A stretch of DNA of 40,549 nucleotides from Alistipes sp. (GTDB taxonomy: Bacteria; Bacteroidota; Bacteroidia; Bacteroidales; Rikenellaceae), in the NCBI GenBank assembly GCA_017937765.1, contig JAGBCY010000003.1:1-40549 (forward strand), written 5' to 3'. Made by a program: the position numbers and the translations under genes. Of this stretch, positions 7,332 to 17,403 are shown in pieces (positions within the stretch are counted from its first letter, which is position 1; each line of letters starts with the position of its first letter). The notes under the pieces were generated by a model. It ran no database searches and was not told the origin of the DNA. It saw only the letters and a program-made list of their open reading frames with translations.

Positions 7332-10300
7332 ATGCTTATGGTTAGAAAAGTTGTACTATCAATGGTTGCAACTCTGGTCTTGGGATGCTTCGGAGCATTC
7401 GCACAAGGTCAGCGTGTTACCGGTACAGTGACCGATGATACCGGTATGCCGGTCATCGGAGCAGCGGTTGTAGTCGAGGGAACTTCTCGAGGAACTACTA
7501 CCGACGTTGCCGGTTATTATGAGATTGCGGCTGCATCTGATGCCAACCTGGTATTCTCGTACCTCGGTTTGCAGACTCAGACTGTTGCTGTTGCAGGCCG
7601 TTCGCAGGTAGATGTTGTCCTCGCTGCCGATTCAGAGCAGATCGAGGAGGTCATCGTTCAGGCGTTCGGTACTGCTAAGAAGGAGGCCTTTACCGGTTCG
7701 GCTAAGGTCATCAAGTCAGAGGACCTTTTGAAGACTCAGTCTTCATCGGCTGCCAGCGCACTTGTTGGTAAGGTTGCCGGTCTTCAGACATCTTCGAGCT
7801 CAGGTTCTCTTGGTTCGGAGCCTTCAATCCGTATCCGTGGTTTCGGTTCTATCAACGCGAACCAGGCTCCCCTTTGGGTTGTCGACGGTGTGCCTTATGA
7901 GGGTGACCTTAACAACCTGAATATGGCCGATATCGAGTCGATGACCGTATTGAAGGATGCTGCATCTAACGCACTTTATGGTGCTCGTGGTGCTAACGGT
8001 GTGATTATGGTGACTACCAAGCGTGCTACGGCTGGTGATGCTCGCGTATCGTTCGACGCTAAGTGGGGTGTGAATACTCGCGCGCGCGTACTTTATGATT
8101 ACACACGTGACCCCGGCCAGTACTACGAGATGCACTATACATCGTTGTATAACTACTACCTCGATCAGGGTAACGACTCTTCTACTTCATACCAGAAGGC
8201 TGTTAACACCTTGACATCAAACAATATCGGTGGTTTGGGTTACAACGTTTATACCGTGCCCGCAGGTCAGAACCTTATCGGTACCAACGGTAAGCTCAAC
8301 CCCAACGCAACTCTCGGCCGCAAGGTGACAAACGAGGGTGGTACCTATGGTGATGAGTATTACCTCACTCCCGATGACTGGATGGACGAGTTGTACGACC
8401 CCTCATTCCGTCAGGAGTATAACATCAGCATCGCTGGTGCTTCTGAGAAGTCAAGCGTGTTCGCTTCGTTCGGTTACTTGAACAACAATGGTATCACCGA
8501 CGGTTCGGATATGCAGCGTTGGACAGCACGTCTTCGCGCTGACTATCAGGCAAAGAAGTGGTTGAAGGTGGGTGCTAATATGAACTACACCAACTTCAAC
8601 TGGAACGGTGCTTCTTCATCTAACGAGGGTGACGGTACTACCGCTGACGTATTCTCGGCAGTAGCTAACACCGCTCCTATCTATCCTGTATATATCCGTG
8701 ATGGCGAGGGTAACATCGTTAAGGATAAGTATGGCTGGCCCGTATACGATACCGGTGACGGTCGTGACAACGGCGTATTGCGCCCCAGCGGTCAGCAGGC
8801 TAACCCCTTGCAGCTTATCTGGTTGAACGAGTCTAACTCTGAGGGTAACGCATTCGGTGTTAACGGTTTTGCTGATTTCATCATCATCCCTGGCTTGAAG
8901 CTTACTCTTAACGGTTCGGTATCTATCGACGAGACACGTTCTACATCGCTTAGCAACCCCTACTACGGTCAGTTCGTAACCAATGGTGGTGTTGTATCTA
9001 AGTCACACAGCCGTATCTACTCGCACAACTTGCAGCAGTTGTTGAACTACAACACTGTATTTGGTGCTAACGAGGAGCACAGCCTCGACCTGTTGCTCGG
9101 TCACGAGACTTATTCATATCGTTCATACTCTTTGGGCGGTGCTAAGTCTAACATCTTCGACACCGACAACAACGAGCTTGCTGGTGCAATGGTTGATATG
9201 AGCTCGGCTTCATCATCACGTGGTGAGTACATCAACGAGGGTTACTTCTTCCGTGCACAGTATAACTACGGTGAGCGTATCTTCGCATCGGCTTCATTCC
9301 GTCGCGACGCTTCTACTAACTTCCACCCTGATCACCGTTGGGGTAACTTCTGGTCAGTAGGTGCTGCGTGGATCATCAACCGCGAGAATTGGTTTAATGC
9401 TCCCGTATTCAGCATGTTGAAGGTTAAGGCATCTATCGGTTCTCAGGGTAACGACGGTATCGGTTCATACCGTTACACCGACCTCTACAACGTATCGAAC
9501 GACGGTGCTGGTGGTATCTCTATCGCATTTGCTCAGAAGGGTAACCCCAACATCACTTGGGAGACCAACACTAACTTCAACATCGGCGTTGAGTTCGGTA
9601 TGTGGAACGATCGCTTCAGCGGTAGCATCGACTTCTTTAACCGTAAGACCACTGATATGTTGTTCTCAGTGCCCGTAGCTCCTTCAATGGGTTACTCGTC
9701 ATACTATGACAACATCGGTGATATGGTTAACCGTGGTATCGAGATCGAGTTGAGCGCAGACCTTATCCGCACTCGCAATGTAACTTGGACATTCGGTCTT
9801 AATATGACTCACGTACGTAACAAGGTGCTCTACTTGCCCGAGTCACGTAAGGATCAGGACTTCAACGGCGATGGCGTGTTGGACGGCTTCATCAGCGGTT
9901 CACAGATCGTAGCTGAGGGCTATCCTATGTACACTTGGTTTATGCCTGAGTATCGTGGCGTAAACGAGAACGGTGAGGCTCAGTGGTACTACAAGTATGA
10001 GAAGACCGATGCTGAGGGTAACGGCACAGGTGAGTTCGAGGAGGGCGTTTCTTCAACTTATCAGTACGCTTCGCTCCAGTCATCACGTAAGCTCAAGGGC
10101 TCGGCTACTCCCGACCTCTATGGTGGTTTCAACACTACGTTGTATGCTTACGGTTTCGACTTCTCTATCGCATTTGACTACCAGATCGGTGGTTTGTCAT
10201 ACGATTCAGGTTATGCCGGCTATATGTCATCGCCCAGCGGTACATCAGTTGGTCGGAACTACCACGTTGACTTGTTGAACGCTTGGACTAAGGGCGTAAA

Positions 10301-10601
10301 TGAGGATTCGCAGATTCCTCGTTTCCAGTACGACGATGTTTACTCAGCAGCAACATCGGACCGCTTCCTTACCGACGCTTCGTACATCAACATCTCTAAC
10401 ATCAATATTGGTTATACATTCCCTGCTAAGTGGTGGAACAACAAGATCTCAGGTTTGCGTATCTACGTAGCTTGCGACAACGTTTACTACTGGTCACAGC
10501 GTAAGGGTTTGGATCCTCGCCAGAGCTTCAGCGGTGGTACAACCAATGTTAACTACTCACCTATCCGTACCATCTCGGGTGGTGTAACATTGACCTTCTA
10601 A
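7332..10601 (+). CDS. SusC/RagA-family TonB-linked outer-membrane transporter
   Basis: A 1089-residue protein. It has a signal peptide (cleavage near AFA-QGQ), a carboxypeptidase-regulatory-like domain (about 27-110) and a TonB-box-like stretch (IEEVIVQAFG, near 105-115). The plug carries the SusC signatures SIRIRGFGSINANQAPLWVVDG and DAASNALYGARGANGVIMVTT (split by an intervening segment); a 22-strand-type barrel ends in TLTF. SusC proteins import oligomers captured by the SusD lid lipoprotein; RagA is the peptide-importing member. The neighbours here are proteases, not glycosidases, so a peptide cargo is inferred. A second ATG at 7338 is an equally possible start. susD follows after 8 bp. 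Codons favour GGT, CGT, AAC and TAC, which suggests high expression. Confidence 0.95.
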   Translation: MLMVRKVVLSMVATLVLGCFGAFAQGQRVTGTVTDDTGMPVIGAAVVVEGTSRGTTTDVAGYYEIAAASDANLVFSYLGLQTQTVAVAGRSQVDVVLAADSEQIEEVIVQAFGTAKKEAFTGSAKVIKSEDLLKTQSSSAASALVGKVAGLQTSSSSGSLGSEPSIRIRGFGSINANQAPLWVVDGVPYEGDLNNLNMADIESMTVLKDAASNALYGARGANGVIMVTTKRATAGDARVSFDAKWGVNTRARVLYDYTRDPGQYYEMHYTSLYNYYLDQGNDSSTSYQKAVNTLTSNNIGGLGYNVYTVPAGQNLIGTNGKLNPNATLGRKVTNEGGTYGDEYYLTPDDWMDELYDPSFRQEYNISIAGASEKSSVFASFGYLNNNGITDGSDMQRWTARLRADYQAKKWLKVGANMNYTNFNWNGASSSNEGDGTTADVFSAVANTAPIYPVYIRDGEGNIVKDKYGWPVYDTGDGRDNGVLRPSGQQANPLQLIWLNESNSEGNAFGVNGFADFIIIPGLKLTLNGSVSIDETRSTSLSNPYYGQFVTNGGVVSKSHSRIYSHNLQQLLNYNTVFGANEEHSLDLLLGHETYSYRSYSLGGAKSNIFDTDNNELAGAMVDMSSASSSRGEYINEGYFFRAQYNYGERIFASASFRRDASTNFHPDHRWGNFWSVGAAWIINRENWFNAPVFSMLKVKASIGSQGNDGIGSYRYTDLYNVSNDGAGGISIAFAQKGNPNITWETNTNFNIGVEFGMWNDRFSGSIDFFNRKTTDMLFSVPVAPSMGYSSYYDNIGDMVNRGIEIELSADLIRTRNVTWTFGLNMTHVRNKVLYLPESRKDQDFNGDGVLDGFISGSQIVAEGYPMYTWFMPEYRGVNENGEAQWYYKYEKTDAEGNGTGEFEEGVSSTYQYASLQSSRKLKGSATPDLYGGFNTTLYAYGFDFSIAFDYQIGGLSYDSGYAGYMSSPSGTSVGRNYHVDLLNAWTKGVNEDSQIPRFQYDDVYSAATSDRFLTDASYINISNINIGYTFPAKWWNNKISGLRIYVACDNVYYWSQRKGLDPRQSFSGGTTNVNYSPIRTISGGVTLTF

Positions 10602-10609
10602 CGTAAAAT

Positions 10610-12313
10610 ATGATTAAGACTATGAAAGTAAATAAGATATTTAAGACTGCAGCCCTTGTACTCTGTTCGTCAGTGTTGTTCAGCGGCTGTATTAAGGAGG
10701 TCCTTCCCAAGGCTGGTTCTATCACTCAGGAGCAGCTCGCAGATAGCGATGTTGGTCTTGAGTATATGATGAAGGCTATCCCTGCATATATGGCAGCAAG
10801 CACCGCTATGAGCTATGACCACTCGGACTTTGGTTACCACTCAATCGGTGTTTGGATGGATCACCACGCATTGATTGCATTCCCTTGTACACGTCCCGAC
10901 CGTGGTGGTAACCCCTACTACTGCCGTTTCCAGGCTACGAACTACGGTTTCGATATGAGTATGAACGGTGGTTACACTCACTACTTGTGGTATAACTACT
11001 ATCCTTTGATCAAGAAGGCTAACGAGGTTATCGGTGCTGCTGGTGACCAGGAGGATATGCGCGAGTATCGCGGTATCTCTAAGACCTTCCGTGCGTTGTT
11101 CTATCTTGACTTGGCTCGTTACTACGATGCACTTCCCGCTAAGGCTCCCGAGCTCCCCACATATGAGGGTGACTTGACTAAGGTTCAGGGTCTTACAGTG
11201 CCTATCGTAACCGAGGCTACGGATGAGAAGGCTGCTAAGAACAACCCCCGTGCTACACGCGAGGAGCTCTTCACCTTCATCCTTTCGGACTTGGCTGACG
11301 CTGAGGCTTGCTTGAAGCCCTACGAGGATGGCGAGGTTAAGGCTACTGTTTATGGCTCAACTCCTACCTATCCCGAGTTGGCTGCTGTTTACGGCTTGTA
11401 CGCACGTGCTTACTTGTGGCTCGGTGGTTTCGAGGATGTTACCTATGAGAACGTTCCTACGGGTGAGGCTGCTTATCGTCTCGCTGCTGAGTATGCTCGC
11501 AAGGCTATCAACACTGCGAACGCTCCCATTATGTCTGAGAACGAGTGGACAAACATCACTACGGGCTTCAACACCGTGGTTCCCGCTTGGATGTGGGCAA
11601 CAACCCTTTCGAGCGATACCGTTCTTAACAACCTCTTCGCTTTCGTAGCGCATATGGCTCCCGAGGCTACTTACGGTTATGCACCTTTGGCCTGCCAGGG
11701 CGTACCCTCAAGTATGTACGATCGTTTGCGCAGCACCGACTTCCGTAAGAAGCTTATCGTAGGTCCTAACACTTCGTACGACGAGTTTAAGAGCTATACC
11801 TCTATGTCTCGTGACGAGTGGGAGGAGTTGGCTTACCGTGCTCCTTACACTAACTTCAAGTTCCGTCCTTTCCAGGGTGAGCGCGTTGACTATATGACTG
11901 CTAACGCCGTTTCGCTCCCCGTTATGCGTATTGAGGAGATGTACTTGATCGAGGCTGAGGCTACCGCACACTACGACGATGCTACTGCACGTATGTTGAT
12001 CGGTACGTTTATGGTGAACCGCGATCCTAACTACTTTATCCTTCCTACTCAGAACGTTATCGACGAGATCATCTTCCAGAAGAGCGTTGAGTTCTGGGGC
12101 GAGGGTATTGTATTGTTCGATATGAAGCGTCTTAATATGGGCGTGAATACATTGGAGCAGAACTACCAGTCGGGTATGTTGTTCAAGACCGACGGTCGTC
12201 TTCCTTGGTGGAATATGCCTATTCCTTCGTCTGAGTCATCAGTAAATACAGCGATTAAGGGCTTCGAGGGTCCTGATCCTTCTTACGGTGTTGAGTCAGA
12301 GGATGCGATCTAA
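10610..12313 (+). CDS. SusD/RagB-family surface lipoprotein
   Basis: A 567-residue lipoprotein: LFSGC places the lipidated Cys at residue 27 (23 if the ATG at 10622 is used). The TPR-rich SusD fold is suggested by the conserved segment FRALFYLDLARYYDALP, the later PVMRIEEMYLIEAEA and the C-terminal substrate-lid region ending NMPIPSSE. SusD forms the hinged lid on the SusC barrel and captures the ligand at the cell surface. The order susC-susD with 8 bp between them is typical of co-translated pairs. An aromatic-rich N-terminal half (HYLWYNYYPL and others) could line the binding site; the ligand type cannot be told from the sequence. Confidence 0.93.
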   Translation: MIKTMKVNKIFKTAALVLCSSVLFSGCIKEVLPKAGSITQEQLADSDVGLEYMMKAIPAYMAASTAMSYDHSDFGYHSIGVWMDHHALIAFPCTRPDRGGNPYYCRFQATNYGFDMSMNGGYTHYLWYNYYPLIKKANEVIGAAGDQEDMREYRGISKTFRALFYLDLARYYDALPAKAPELPTYEGDLTKVQGLTVPIVTEATDEKAAKNNPRATREELFTFILSDLADAEACLKPYEDGEVKATVYGSTPTYPELAAVYGLYARAYLWLGGFEDVTYENVPTGEAAYRLAAEYARKAINTANAPIMSENEWTNITTGFNTVVPAWMWATTLSSDTVLNNLFAFVAHMAPEATYGYAPLACQGVPSSMYDRLRSTDFRKKLIVGPNTSYDEFKSYTSMSRDEWEELAYRAPYTNFKFRPFQGERVDYMTANAVSLPVMRIEEMYLIEAEATAHYDDATARMLIGTFMVNRDPNYFILPTQNVIDEIIFQKSVEFWGEGIVLFDMKRLNMGVNTLEQNYQSGMLFKTDGRLPWWNMPIPSSESSVNTAIKGFEGPDPSYGVESEDAI

Positions 12314-12351
12314 TGTGGTTCCTATTTGTTAATAGAAAATAAGATTACATT

Positions 12352-14757
12352 ATGAAAAATATCAAATTTTTGTTTTTGGCATTAGCGACACTCGTTGCCG
12401 GCGCATTCACCGCCTGCCAGGAGGATTGGACCCCCGGTCCAGTTGACTCTGATAAGAGTGTGTACTTGCCCGTAGATGTGAATGTTGCTGCATTCCCTAC
12501 CGTGGATGACGAGTCAACTCCAGATGTTGATGAGCGTTTGCGCGCTTTGTTCCCCGTATACCGTCAGAACACCAATGGTGAGTTGACTGTTGAGTTCCGC
12601 ACGCGTCTCTTTGATGAGGATCTTAGCTTTATCCTTGAGCGTGATGAGGAGGGTAACCCCATTGAGACTCTTCCCGTTCCCGAGGCTTTCAAATTTGACG
12701 AGTCTGTAACCTTCGTCGATGGCGAGAACGTTGCTTATTTGGGTATCACTTTGAATGAGGTTATGCTCGGCAGAATCTCGGTAGGTGAGCTCTTCGATGC
12801 TGAGATTATGGTTAAGGATCCTCAGTATCACGGCAACTATGGTCTCTACCGCAAGGTCATCAGCTTCGGTATTCCTGAGACTTGGAATCCCGTTGACGAG
12901 AACTTGGCCTCTAACGAGGGTATCTTGTTCGATGACTTCCTCTCTGGTCTCTATGGCCAGCCCGCTGGTAACGGTGCTCCCGTAGTTATCGAGGAGAGTG
13001 GTTCGCGTCCCGGTTACTACCGTTTGGTTAATCCTTTCAAGGAGGAGAACGCCATTGTCTTTATCGGTGGTATTCCTTCGGATATGTCATTTGCTCCCGG
13101 TGATACATACCTCGAGGTTGACGCACGTGATCCTAACAACGTATTCATTCCCTACCAGAACGTCGGTGTATCTATCGAGGGTTGGGGCGATGTATATATT
13201 GGTATGACAACCAACACTCCCGGTACTTTGGGTGTTTTGAAGGATGGTATCATTACCTTCCCCGCTAACTGTATGGGTGTTTTCCAGGCCAGTGGTTCGG
13301 GTAACTATGCTAACACAAGCGGTCTCTTTAGAATCGTTCTTCCTGGTGTGAGCCTTGTTGATTACTCAATGAGTGTTGCTTGCGTTGGTATGGAGACATC
13401 TATCGACAACACAGTTACTAACGCTATCCTTAACTTTGCGACAGGTGCTGACGTTGAGAAGTTCCGTTTCGCTGTTGTAAAGGGTGATCATCCTATCACA
13501 TCTAAGGTTTCTACCGGTATTGGTAAGTTCGAGGAGCAGTATCACGAGGCTATCACTAACCTCATCGACGATGAGTACGAGCCTACTGACGAGGATACTA
13601 TGGCTGAGGCTACTCCTTCGCAGAACACTTGGTATGTATCGTTCGACGAGAGCGACTTGTACACCGTATTCGCTGTTCCTTACAACGCTAATGGTGAGCC
13701 CATTATGGAGAATATCGCATCGACATTCTTCTACTACCGTGCTGCCGGCTCTACTACCGAGGCTCCCGAGATGCCCGATATGAAGGTACAGTTTGGTTCG
13801 GTTGCTAACGTTATGGGTAATCCCCAGTACGAGGCATCTTATCCTGCACCTTACATCCTTTGCCTTAACGTTGCACAGGAGGATGGTAAGTATCTCTCTG
13901 CAGTAGCAAGCTACTTCGCTGAGACTGCTAAGGTTGAGGCTGCGTTGGCTGCTGGTGAGACTTTCGAGTCGTTGCTCGCAAGTGCTGATGCTCAGGATAT
14001 GAGCGATGCAATTAGCGGAATCGCTGCTGGTCAGTTTGATCCTCTGTTGTTCAACAACCTTACTCCTGATACCGAGTACACCGTTATCGTTGGTACTACC
14101 AACATCTATGGTCAGTCGGCATACTACCGTGCTGATGCTAAGACAGCTAAGTACAACGGTTTCCTTAATATCGGTGTATATGAGTTTACCGATGGCAACA
14201 GCAAGATGCAGATTAAGTTCAAGCCCTTCTTCAACCAGAATTATGGTCAGATGTTCCTTATCACTTGGGTAGGTGACGACCTTATCACGGATGAGGGTGA
14301 GCCTATGGAGTTGTCGTTCGTAACATATTCGTTCCCCGATTACGGTACCGTAGCTTGCTCTGGTCAGATTTATGAGCTTGGCGACTACTTCTTCAATGTG
14401 CCTATCGACTACTACAATGGCGATAAGTCGAAGTTCTGGGGCTACAGAAGCTCGTCGACTGCAGACTATGAGTATGCTAACGAGTCGTTCGTTATGGAGT
14501 ATGACAATAATGGCAACATCGTAGGTATCCAGACTTACTTCCAGAAGTACGTTGTTGATACTGAGGGTAATATGGAGGTTCTTGCAGAGTTCGATCCCGC
14601 AACTACAACAGTTAAGTTGATCGAGTCGCATATGCCTACACCCGAGGAGCCCGCAACGTTCTCTGCACCTCGCAAGTCATTCTCTAAGATCGGTGTGTAC
14701 ACTGGTACTATCGACCTTACGTTGAGAACTGATTTAACCCCTGTAAGCATTAAGTAA
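12352..14757 (+). CDS. Large surface lipoprotein of unknown function, third gene of the SusCD cluster
   Basis: An 801-residue protein not recognised by name. The N-terminus is a clear lipoprotein signal (hydrophobic 5-17, AFTAC with Cys21), followed by an acidic linker. Residues about 490-600 contain a fibronectin-III-like segment (LTPDTEYTVIVGTTNIYGQ). The protein is very acidic, contains no catalytic motif that I can identify, and ends in TPVSIK without a sorting domain. It starts 38 bp after susD and is followed by two hairpins and the first protease. By position it corresponds to the SusE/SusF-like surface-binding proteins of other SusCD loci, which hold the substrate near the importer. 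That role is inferred from position only. Confidence 0.8.
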   Translation: MKNIKFLFLALATLVAGAFTACQEDWTPGPVDSDKSVYLPVDVNVAAFPTVDDESTPDVDERLRALFPVYRQNTNGELTVEFRTRLFDEDLSFILERDEEGNPIETLPVPEAFKFDESVTFVDGENVAYLGITLNEVMLGRISVGELFDAEIMVKDPQYHGNYGLYRKVISFGIPETWNPVDENLASNEGILFDDFLSGLYGQPAGNGAPVVIEESGSRPGYYRLVNPFKEENAIVFIGGIPSDMSFAPGDTYLEVDARDPNNVFIPYQNVGVSIEGWGDVYIGMTTNTPGTLGVLKDGIITFPANCMGVFQASGSGNYANTSGLFRIVLPGVSLVDYSMSVACVGMETSIDNTVTNAILNFATGADVEKFRFAVVKGDHPITSKVSTGIGKFEEQYHEAITNLIDDEYEPTDEDTMAEATPSQNTWYVSFDESDLYTVFAVPYNANGEPIMENIASTFFYYRAAGSTTEAPEMPDMKVQFGSVANVMGNPQYEASYPAPYILCLNVAQEDGKYLSAVASYFAETAKVEAALAAGETFESLLASADAQDMSDAISGIAAGQFDPLLFNNLTPDTEYTVIVGTTNIYGQSAYYRADAKTAKYNGFLNIGVYEFTDGNSKMQIKFKPFFNQNYGQMFLITWVGDDLITDEGEPMELSFVTYSFPDYGTVACSGQIYELGDYFFNVPIDYYNGDKSKFWGYRSSSTADYEYANESFVMEYDNNGNIVGIQTYFQKYVVDTEGNMEVLAEFDPATTTVKLIESHMPTPEEPATFSAPRKSFSKIGVYTGTIDLTLRTDLTPVSIK

Positions 14758-14778
14758 ATCATAAGTATTTCGTCCTAT

Positions 14779-14828
14779 GGGGCGGCAACCTCGAAGGAGC
14801 TGCCCCGAGGCGAACTCTCGAAAGAGAG
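14779..14828 (+). other. Two hairpins between the 801-residue lipoprotein and protease 1
   Basis: Hairpin 1 pairs 14779-14786 (GGGGCGGC) with 14799-14806 (GCTGCCCC), enclosing a small CCT/AGG stem. Hairpin 2 is CTCTC-GAAA-GAGAG (14815-14828), a GNRA-type tetraloop. Neither is followed by a T run, so they look like intercistronic processing or mRNA-stability elements rather than full terminators. Confidence 0.55.
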
Positions 14829-14870
14829 ACTTAATGGAGTACTAACAAACAATGATAAACAATTAAACTT

Positions 14871-16865
14871 ATGAATAAGGGTAAGATTTTATTGATAGGC
14901 TTGGCAGGAATGCTTGCAGCGGCTTGTGCTACCGACACGGTAGATCAGCCTCAGGCTACTCCCGAGGCATCTTATGCCAAGAAATTCGTTAATACCTCTT
15001 CAGATGCAGTGCAGGGTAAGCTTCTCTTCTACGTTGAGGAGGGTAGCGTGGCTCAGCTCGAGGCAGCCGCTTCGGCATCAGCTACAGGTATTAGCCAGAT
15101 CGATGCCGTTGCTTCGGAGATCGGTGCAACAAGCATCTCACAGGTATTTAATATGAAGGTTAACGCTGAGCTCAAGCGTGAGCTCGGTATGGACCGTTGG
15201 TTCGCAATCGAGTTCTCGAAGGACGTAGACCTCGACGTTGCTGCTAAGCAGTTGGCTGCTGTTGCTAACGTTGAGCGCGTAGAGTTCTCGACAATCGTTA
15301 AGGCTCCTAATGTTGACGAGCCCGAGATCGTTGAGGTTGCTGATATGAGCACAACACGTGCTGGTGAGTATCCTAACGACCCCAGCTTTGGTGCTCAGTG
15401 GAGCTTGATCAACAAGGGTAATACCAGCGCAACTCCCGGTACTGAGGGTTACATCTTCCCCGGTGCTCGCGCAGGTGTTGATATCAACGTTGTTCCCGCT
15501 TGGGAGCTCTCGAAGGGTAACTCTGACGTTATCGTTGCTATCGTTGATAACGGTGTTGACTACAACCACGAGGACTTGAAGGCAAATATGCTCGTTAACG
15601 AGGCTGAGTTGAATGGTACTGAGGGCGTTGATGATGATGAGAATGGCTATGTAGACGACGTTTACGGCTATAACTTCTACAACAACACTCCCGTTATCAC
15701 CTTTGGTAATGGTCACGGTACTCACGTAGCTGGTACTGTTGCTGCTGTTAGCAACAATGGTGTAGGTGTTGCTGGTGTTGCTGGTGGTACTGGTGCTGGT
15801 GATGGTGTGCGTCTTCTCTGCTGCCAGATGCTCTCTGACGTAGATACTGCTTATAGTGAGGCAGGTTACGATTCAGCTGCTAAGGCTATTGAGTATGCTG
15901 CTGACCGTGGTGCTGTTATTGCGAACAACTCTTGGGGTAATGATCCCGGTATGTTCGTTAACGACAACTCGTTCGAGGTAAATATGTCGCTCCGCTATAT
16001 TGCGTTCAAGTACTTTATGACCAAGAAGAATCACCCCGCTTTGGATGGTGGTATCTTGATCTTCGCAGCTGGTAACGAGGAGGCTCCTATGGCTGGTTAT
16101 CCCGGTGCTTACAGCGAGTATATCTCTGTAACCTCTATCGGTCCTCACGGTCTTCCCGCAACTTATACCAACTACGGTCCTGGCTGTAACATCGCTGCTC
16201 CTGGTGGTTTGTACTTCTCTAACCAGTATAGCCACGCAATGCGTTCGGGTTGCATCCTTTCGACTTTGCCCGATAACAAGTATGGTTATATGCAGGGTAC
16301 CTCGATGGCTACGCCTCACGTATCTGGTATTGCTGCTTTGGCTCTCTCGTACGCTTCAGATATGGGTAAGTGCTACACGGCAGATCAGTTCAAGACTATG
16401 CTTCTTACGTCGGTTAACAACCTCGACTACTACCTCACAGGCGACTACGCAGCATATGCCGGCAAGATGGGTACAGGTACTATCGACGCTTACCGTGCTA
16501 TGATGGCAGTTCGTGGTATCAGCTGCGTTCCTGTTATGGCAGGCGAGGAGGCTGTTATCAACCTTACGGCACTTGTTGCTGATGGTAGCACTCAGTTCAA
16601 GACTTGGGAGGAGATCATCATCTCTGATGACGTTCGCGAGCGTCTTGGCATCAAGAACGAGACTATCTTTGGTGACGACCTCATCCTCACTTGCGAGAAC
16701 CCCGGTGGTGGTGTTATCTCAGTAGTGATGGTTGCTGGTGGTGATACTATCGGTGGTGGTAGCACTATGGGCGGTATGCGCATCGAGAAGGAGATTGCTC
16801 TTATCGTTAGCGATCGTTTCACTGCAACTGATGGTGTTGTTTCTAACCCCGGTGGTTGGTTGTAA
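14871..16865 (+). CDS. S8 (subtilisin-family) lipoprotein protease 1
   Basis: A 664-residue secreted serine endopeptidase, lipid-anchored at Cys19 (MLAAAC). Residues about 35-145 form a fervidolysin-like pro-region (NTSSDAVQGKLLFYV...GMDRWFAIEF). The catalytic domain follows, with Asp226 (VDNGVDYNHEDL), His282 (GHGTHVAGTV), oxyanion Asn402 (FAAGNE) and Ser478 (GTSMATPHVSG). An acidic loop, EGVDDDENGYVDD (251-263), is the calcium-binding-type insertion common in Bacteroidota subtilases. A tail of about 120 residues ends NPGGWL. The motif TRAGEYP (162-168) lies at the pro-region/catalytic boundary and may be the self-processing site. It is followed 43 bp later by a small lipoprotein, and the pair is repeated immediately downstream. 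Likely role: surface proteolysis feeding the SusCD importer (inferred). Confidence 0.93.
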   Translation: MNKGKILLIGLAGMLAAACATDTVDQPQATPEASYAKKFVNTSSDAVQGKLLFYVEEGSVAQLEAAASASATGISQIDAVASEIGATSISQVFNMKVNAELKRELGMDRWFAIEFSKDVDLDVAAKQLAAVANVERVEFSTIVKAPNVDEPEIVEVADMSTTRAGEYPNDPSFGAQWSLINKGNTSATPGTEGYIFPGARAGVDINVVPAWELSKGNSDVIVAIVDNGVDYNHEDLKANMLVNEAELNGTEGVDDDENGYVDDVYGYNFYNNTPVITFGNGHGTHVAGTVAAVSNNGVGVAGVAGGTGAGDGVRLLCCQMLSDVDTAYSEAGYDSAAKAIEYAADRGAVIANNSWGNDPGMFVNDNSFEVNMSLRYIAFKYFMTKKNHPALDGGILIFAAGNEEAPMAGYPGAYSEYISVTSIGPHGLPATYTNYGPGCNIAAPGGLYFSNQYSHAMRSGCILSTLPDNKYGYMQGTSMATPHVSGIAALALSYASDMGKCYTADQFKTMLLTSVNNLDYYLTGDYAAYAGKMGTGTIDAYRAMMAVRGISCVPVMAGEEAVINLTALVADGSTQFKTWEEIIISDDVRERLGIKNETIFGDDLILTCENPGGGVISVVMVAGGDTIGGGSTMGGMRIEKEIALIVSDRFTATDGVVSNPGGWL

Positions 16866-16908
16866 TGGGTGACTATACGTAATAATAATCTCTAAAAACA
16901 AAGAAATT

Positions 16909-17370
16909 ATGAAGAATCTTAAGATATGGTCACTTGCATTGGTACTTCTTATGGCAATGACCGGTTGCGAGCCTACCCCCACCGACAACTTCAAGGCCGG
17001 TGACGTTAAGGCTATTGTAAACGAGTGGCGTCTTGTAGAGTGGGATAGCGAGGTTGCTCCCTACGACGTGTACGTTGATTTCAACGAGGATAACACCTTC
17101 GTTATCTACCAGCGTATCTACGGCACAGCTTACGAGCGTTTCGATGGTAACTACTCTTTGAATGGTAACAACCTCACTGGTATGTACGGCGATGGTACGG
17201 AGCTTAAGCCCTACCGTGCTGAGGTATCTGTTGATGGCGAGACGTTGCGTCTCCACAGCACCGAGGGTGAGCGCGAGATTATGGGTGTCTACGCAAAGAC
17301 TACCATTCCCGAGAACGTGAAGGCTGAGGCTGACGGTACACGTGCAGCTGAGGGTGTTCCCTTCTTGTAG
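16909..17370 (+). CDS. Small lipocalin-like lipoprotein, partner of protease 1
   Basis: A 153-residue lipoprotein (AMTGC, Cys20). The body alternates short beta-strands and begins with a W-R-L-V-E-W pattern. It continues with VDFNEDNTFVIYQ, a 'fluffy' lipocalin-like signature seen in many Bacteroidota lipoproteins, and ends with AKTTIPENVKAEA and the tail TRAAEGVPFL. I do not recognise a defined family beyond lipocalin-like. It lies 43 bp after protease 1 and is followed by a strong terminator, so the two are co-transcribed. Small beta-barrel lipoproteins next to surface proteases in Bacteroides can be their inhibitors (staphostatin-like inhibitors beside C10 proteases), so inhibitor, chaperone or substrate are all possible. 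Its tail shares the TRAxE motif with the protease. Confidence 0.8.
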   Translation: MKNLKIWSLALVLLMAMTGCEPTPTDNFKAGDVKAIVNEWRLVEWDSEVAPYDVYVDFNEDNTFVIYQRIYGTAYERFDGNYSLNGNNLTGMYGDGTELKPYRAEVSVDGETLRLHSTEGEREIMGVYAKTTIPENVKAEADGTRAAEGVPFL

Positions 17371-17403
17371 TCGCTCTCTACGGATTTGATAATCCGATGA
17401 ATG

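Noticed and set aside
13366-14631. A 421-codon open frame opposite the 801-residue lipoprotein gene
   Set aside because: Antisense frame produced by codon bias (GAG, GGT, AAC) of the true gene; no start context, signal or domain. The same holds for other long antisense frames over proS, glyS and the proteases.
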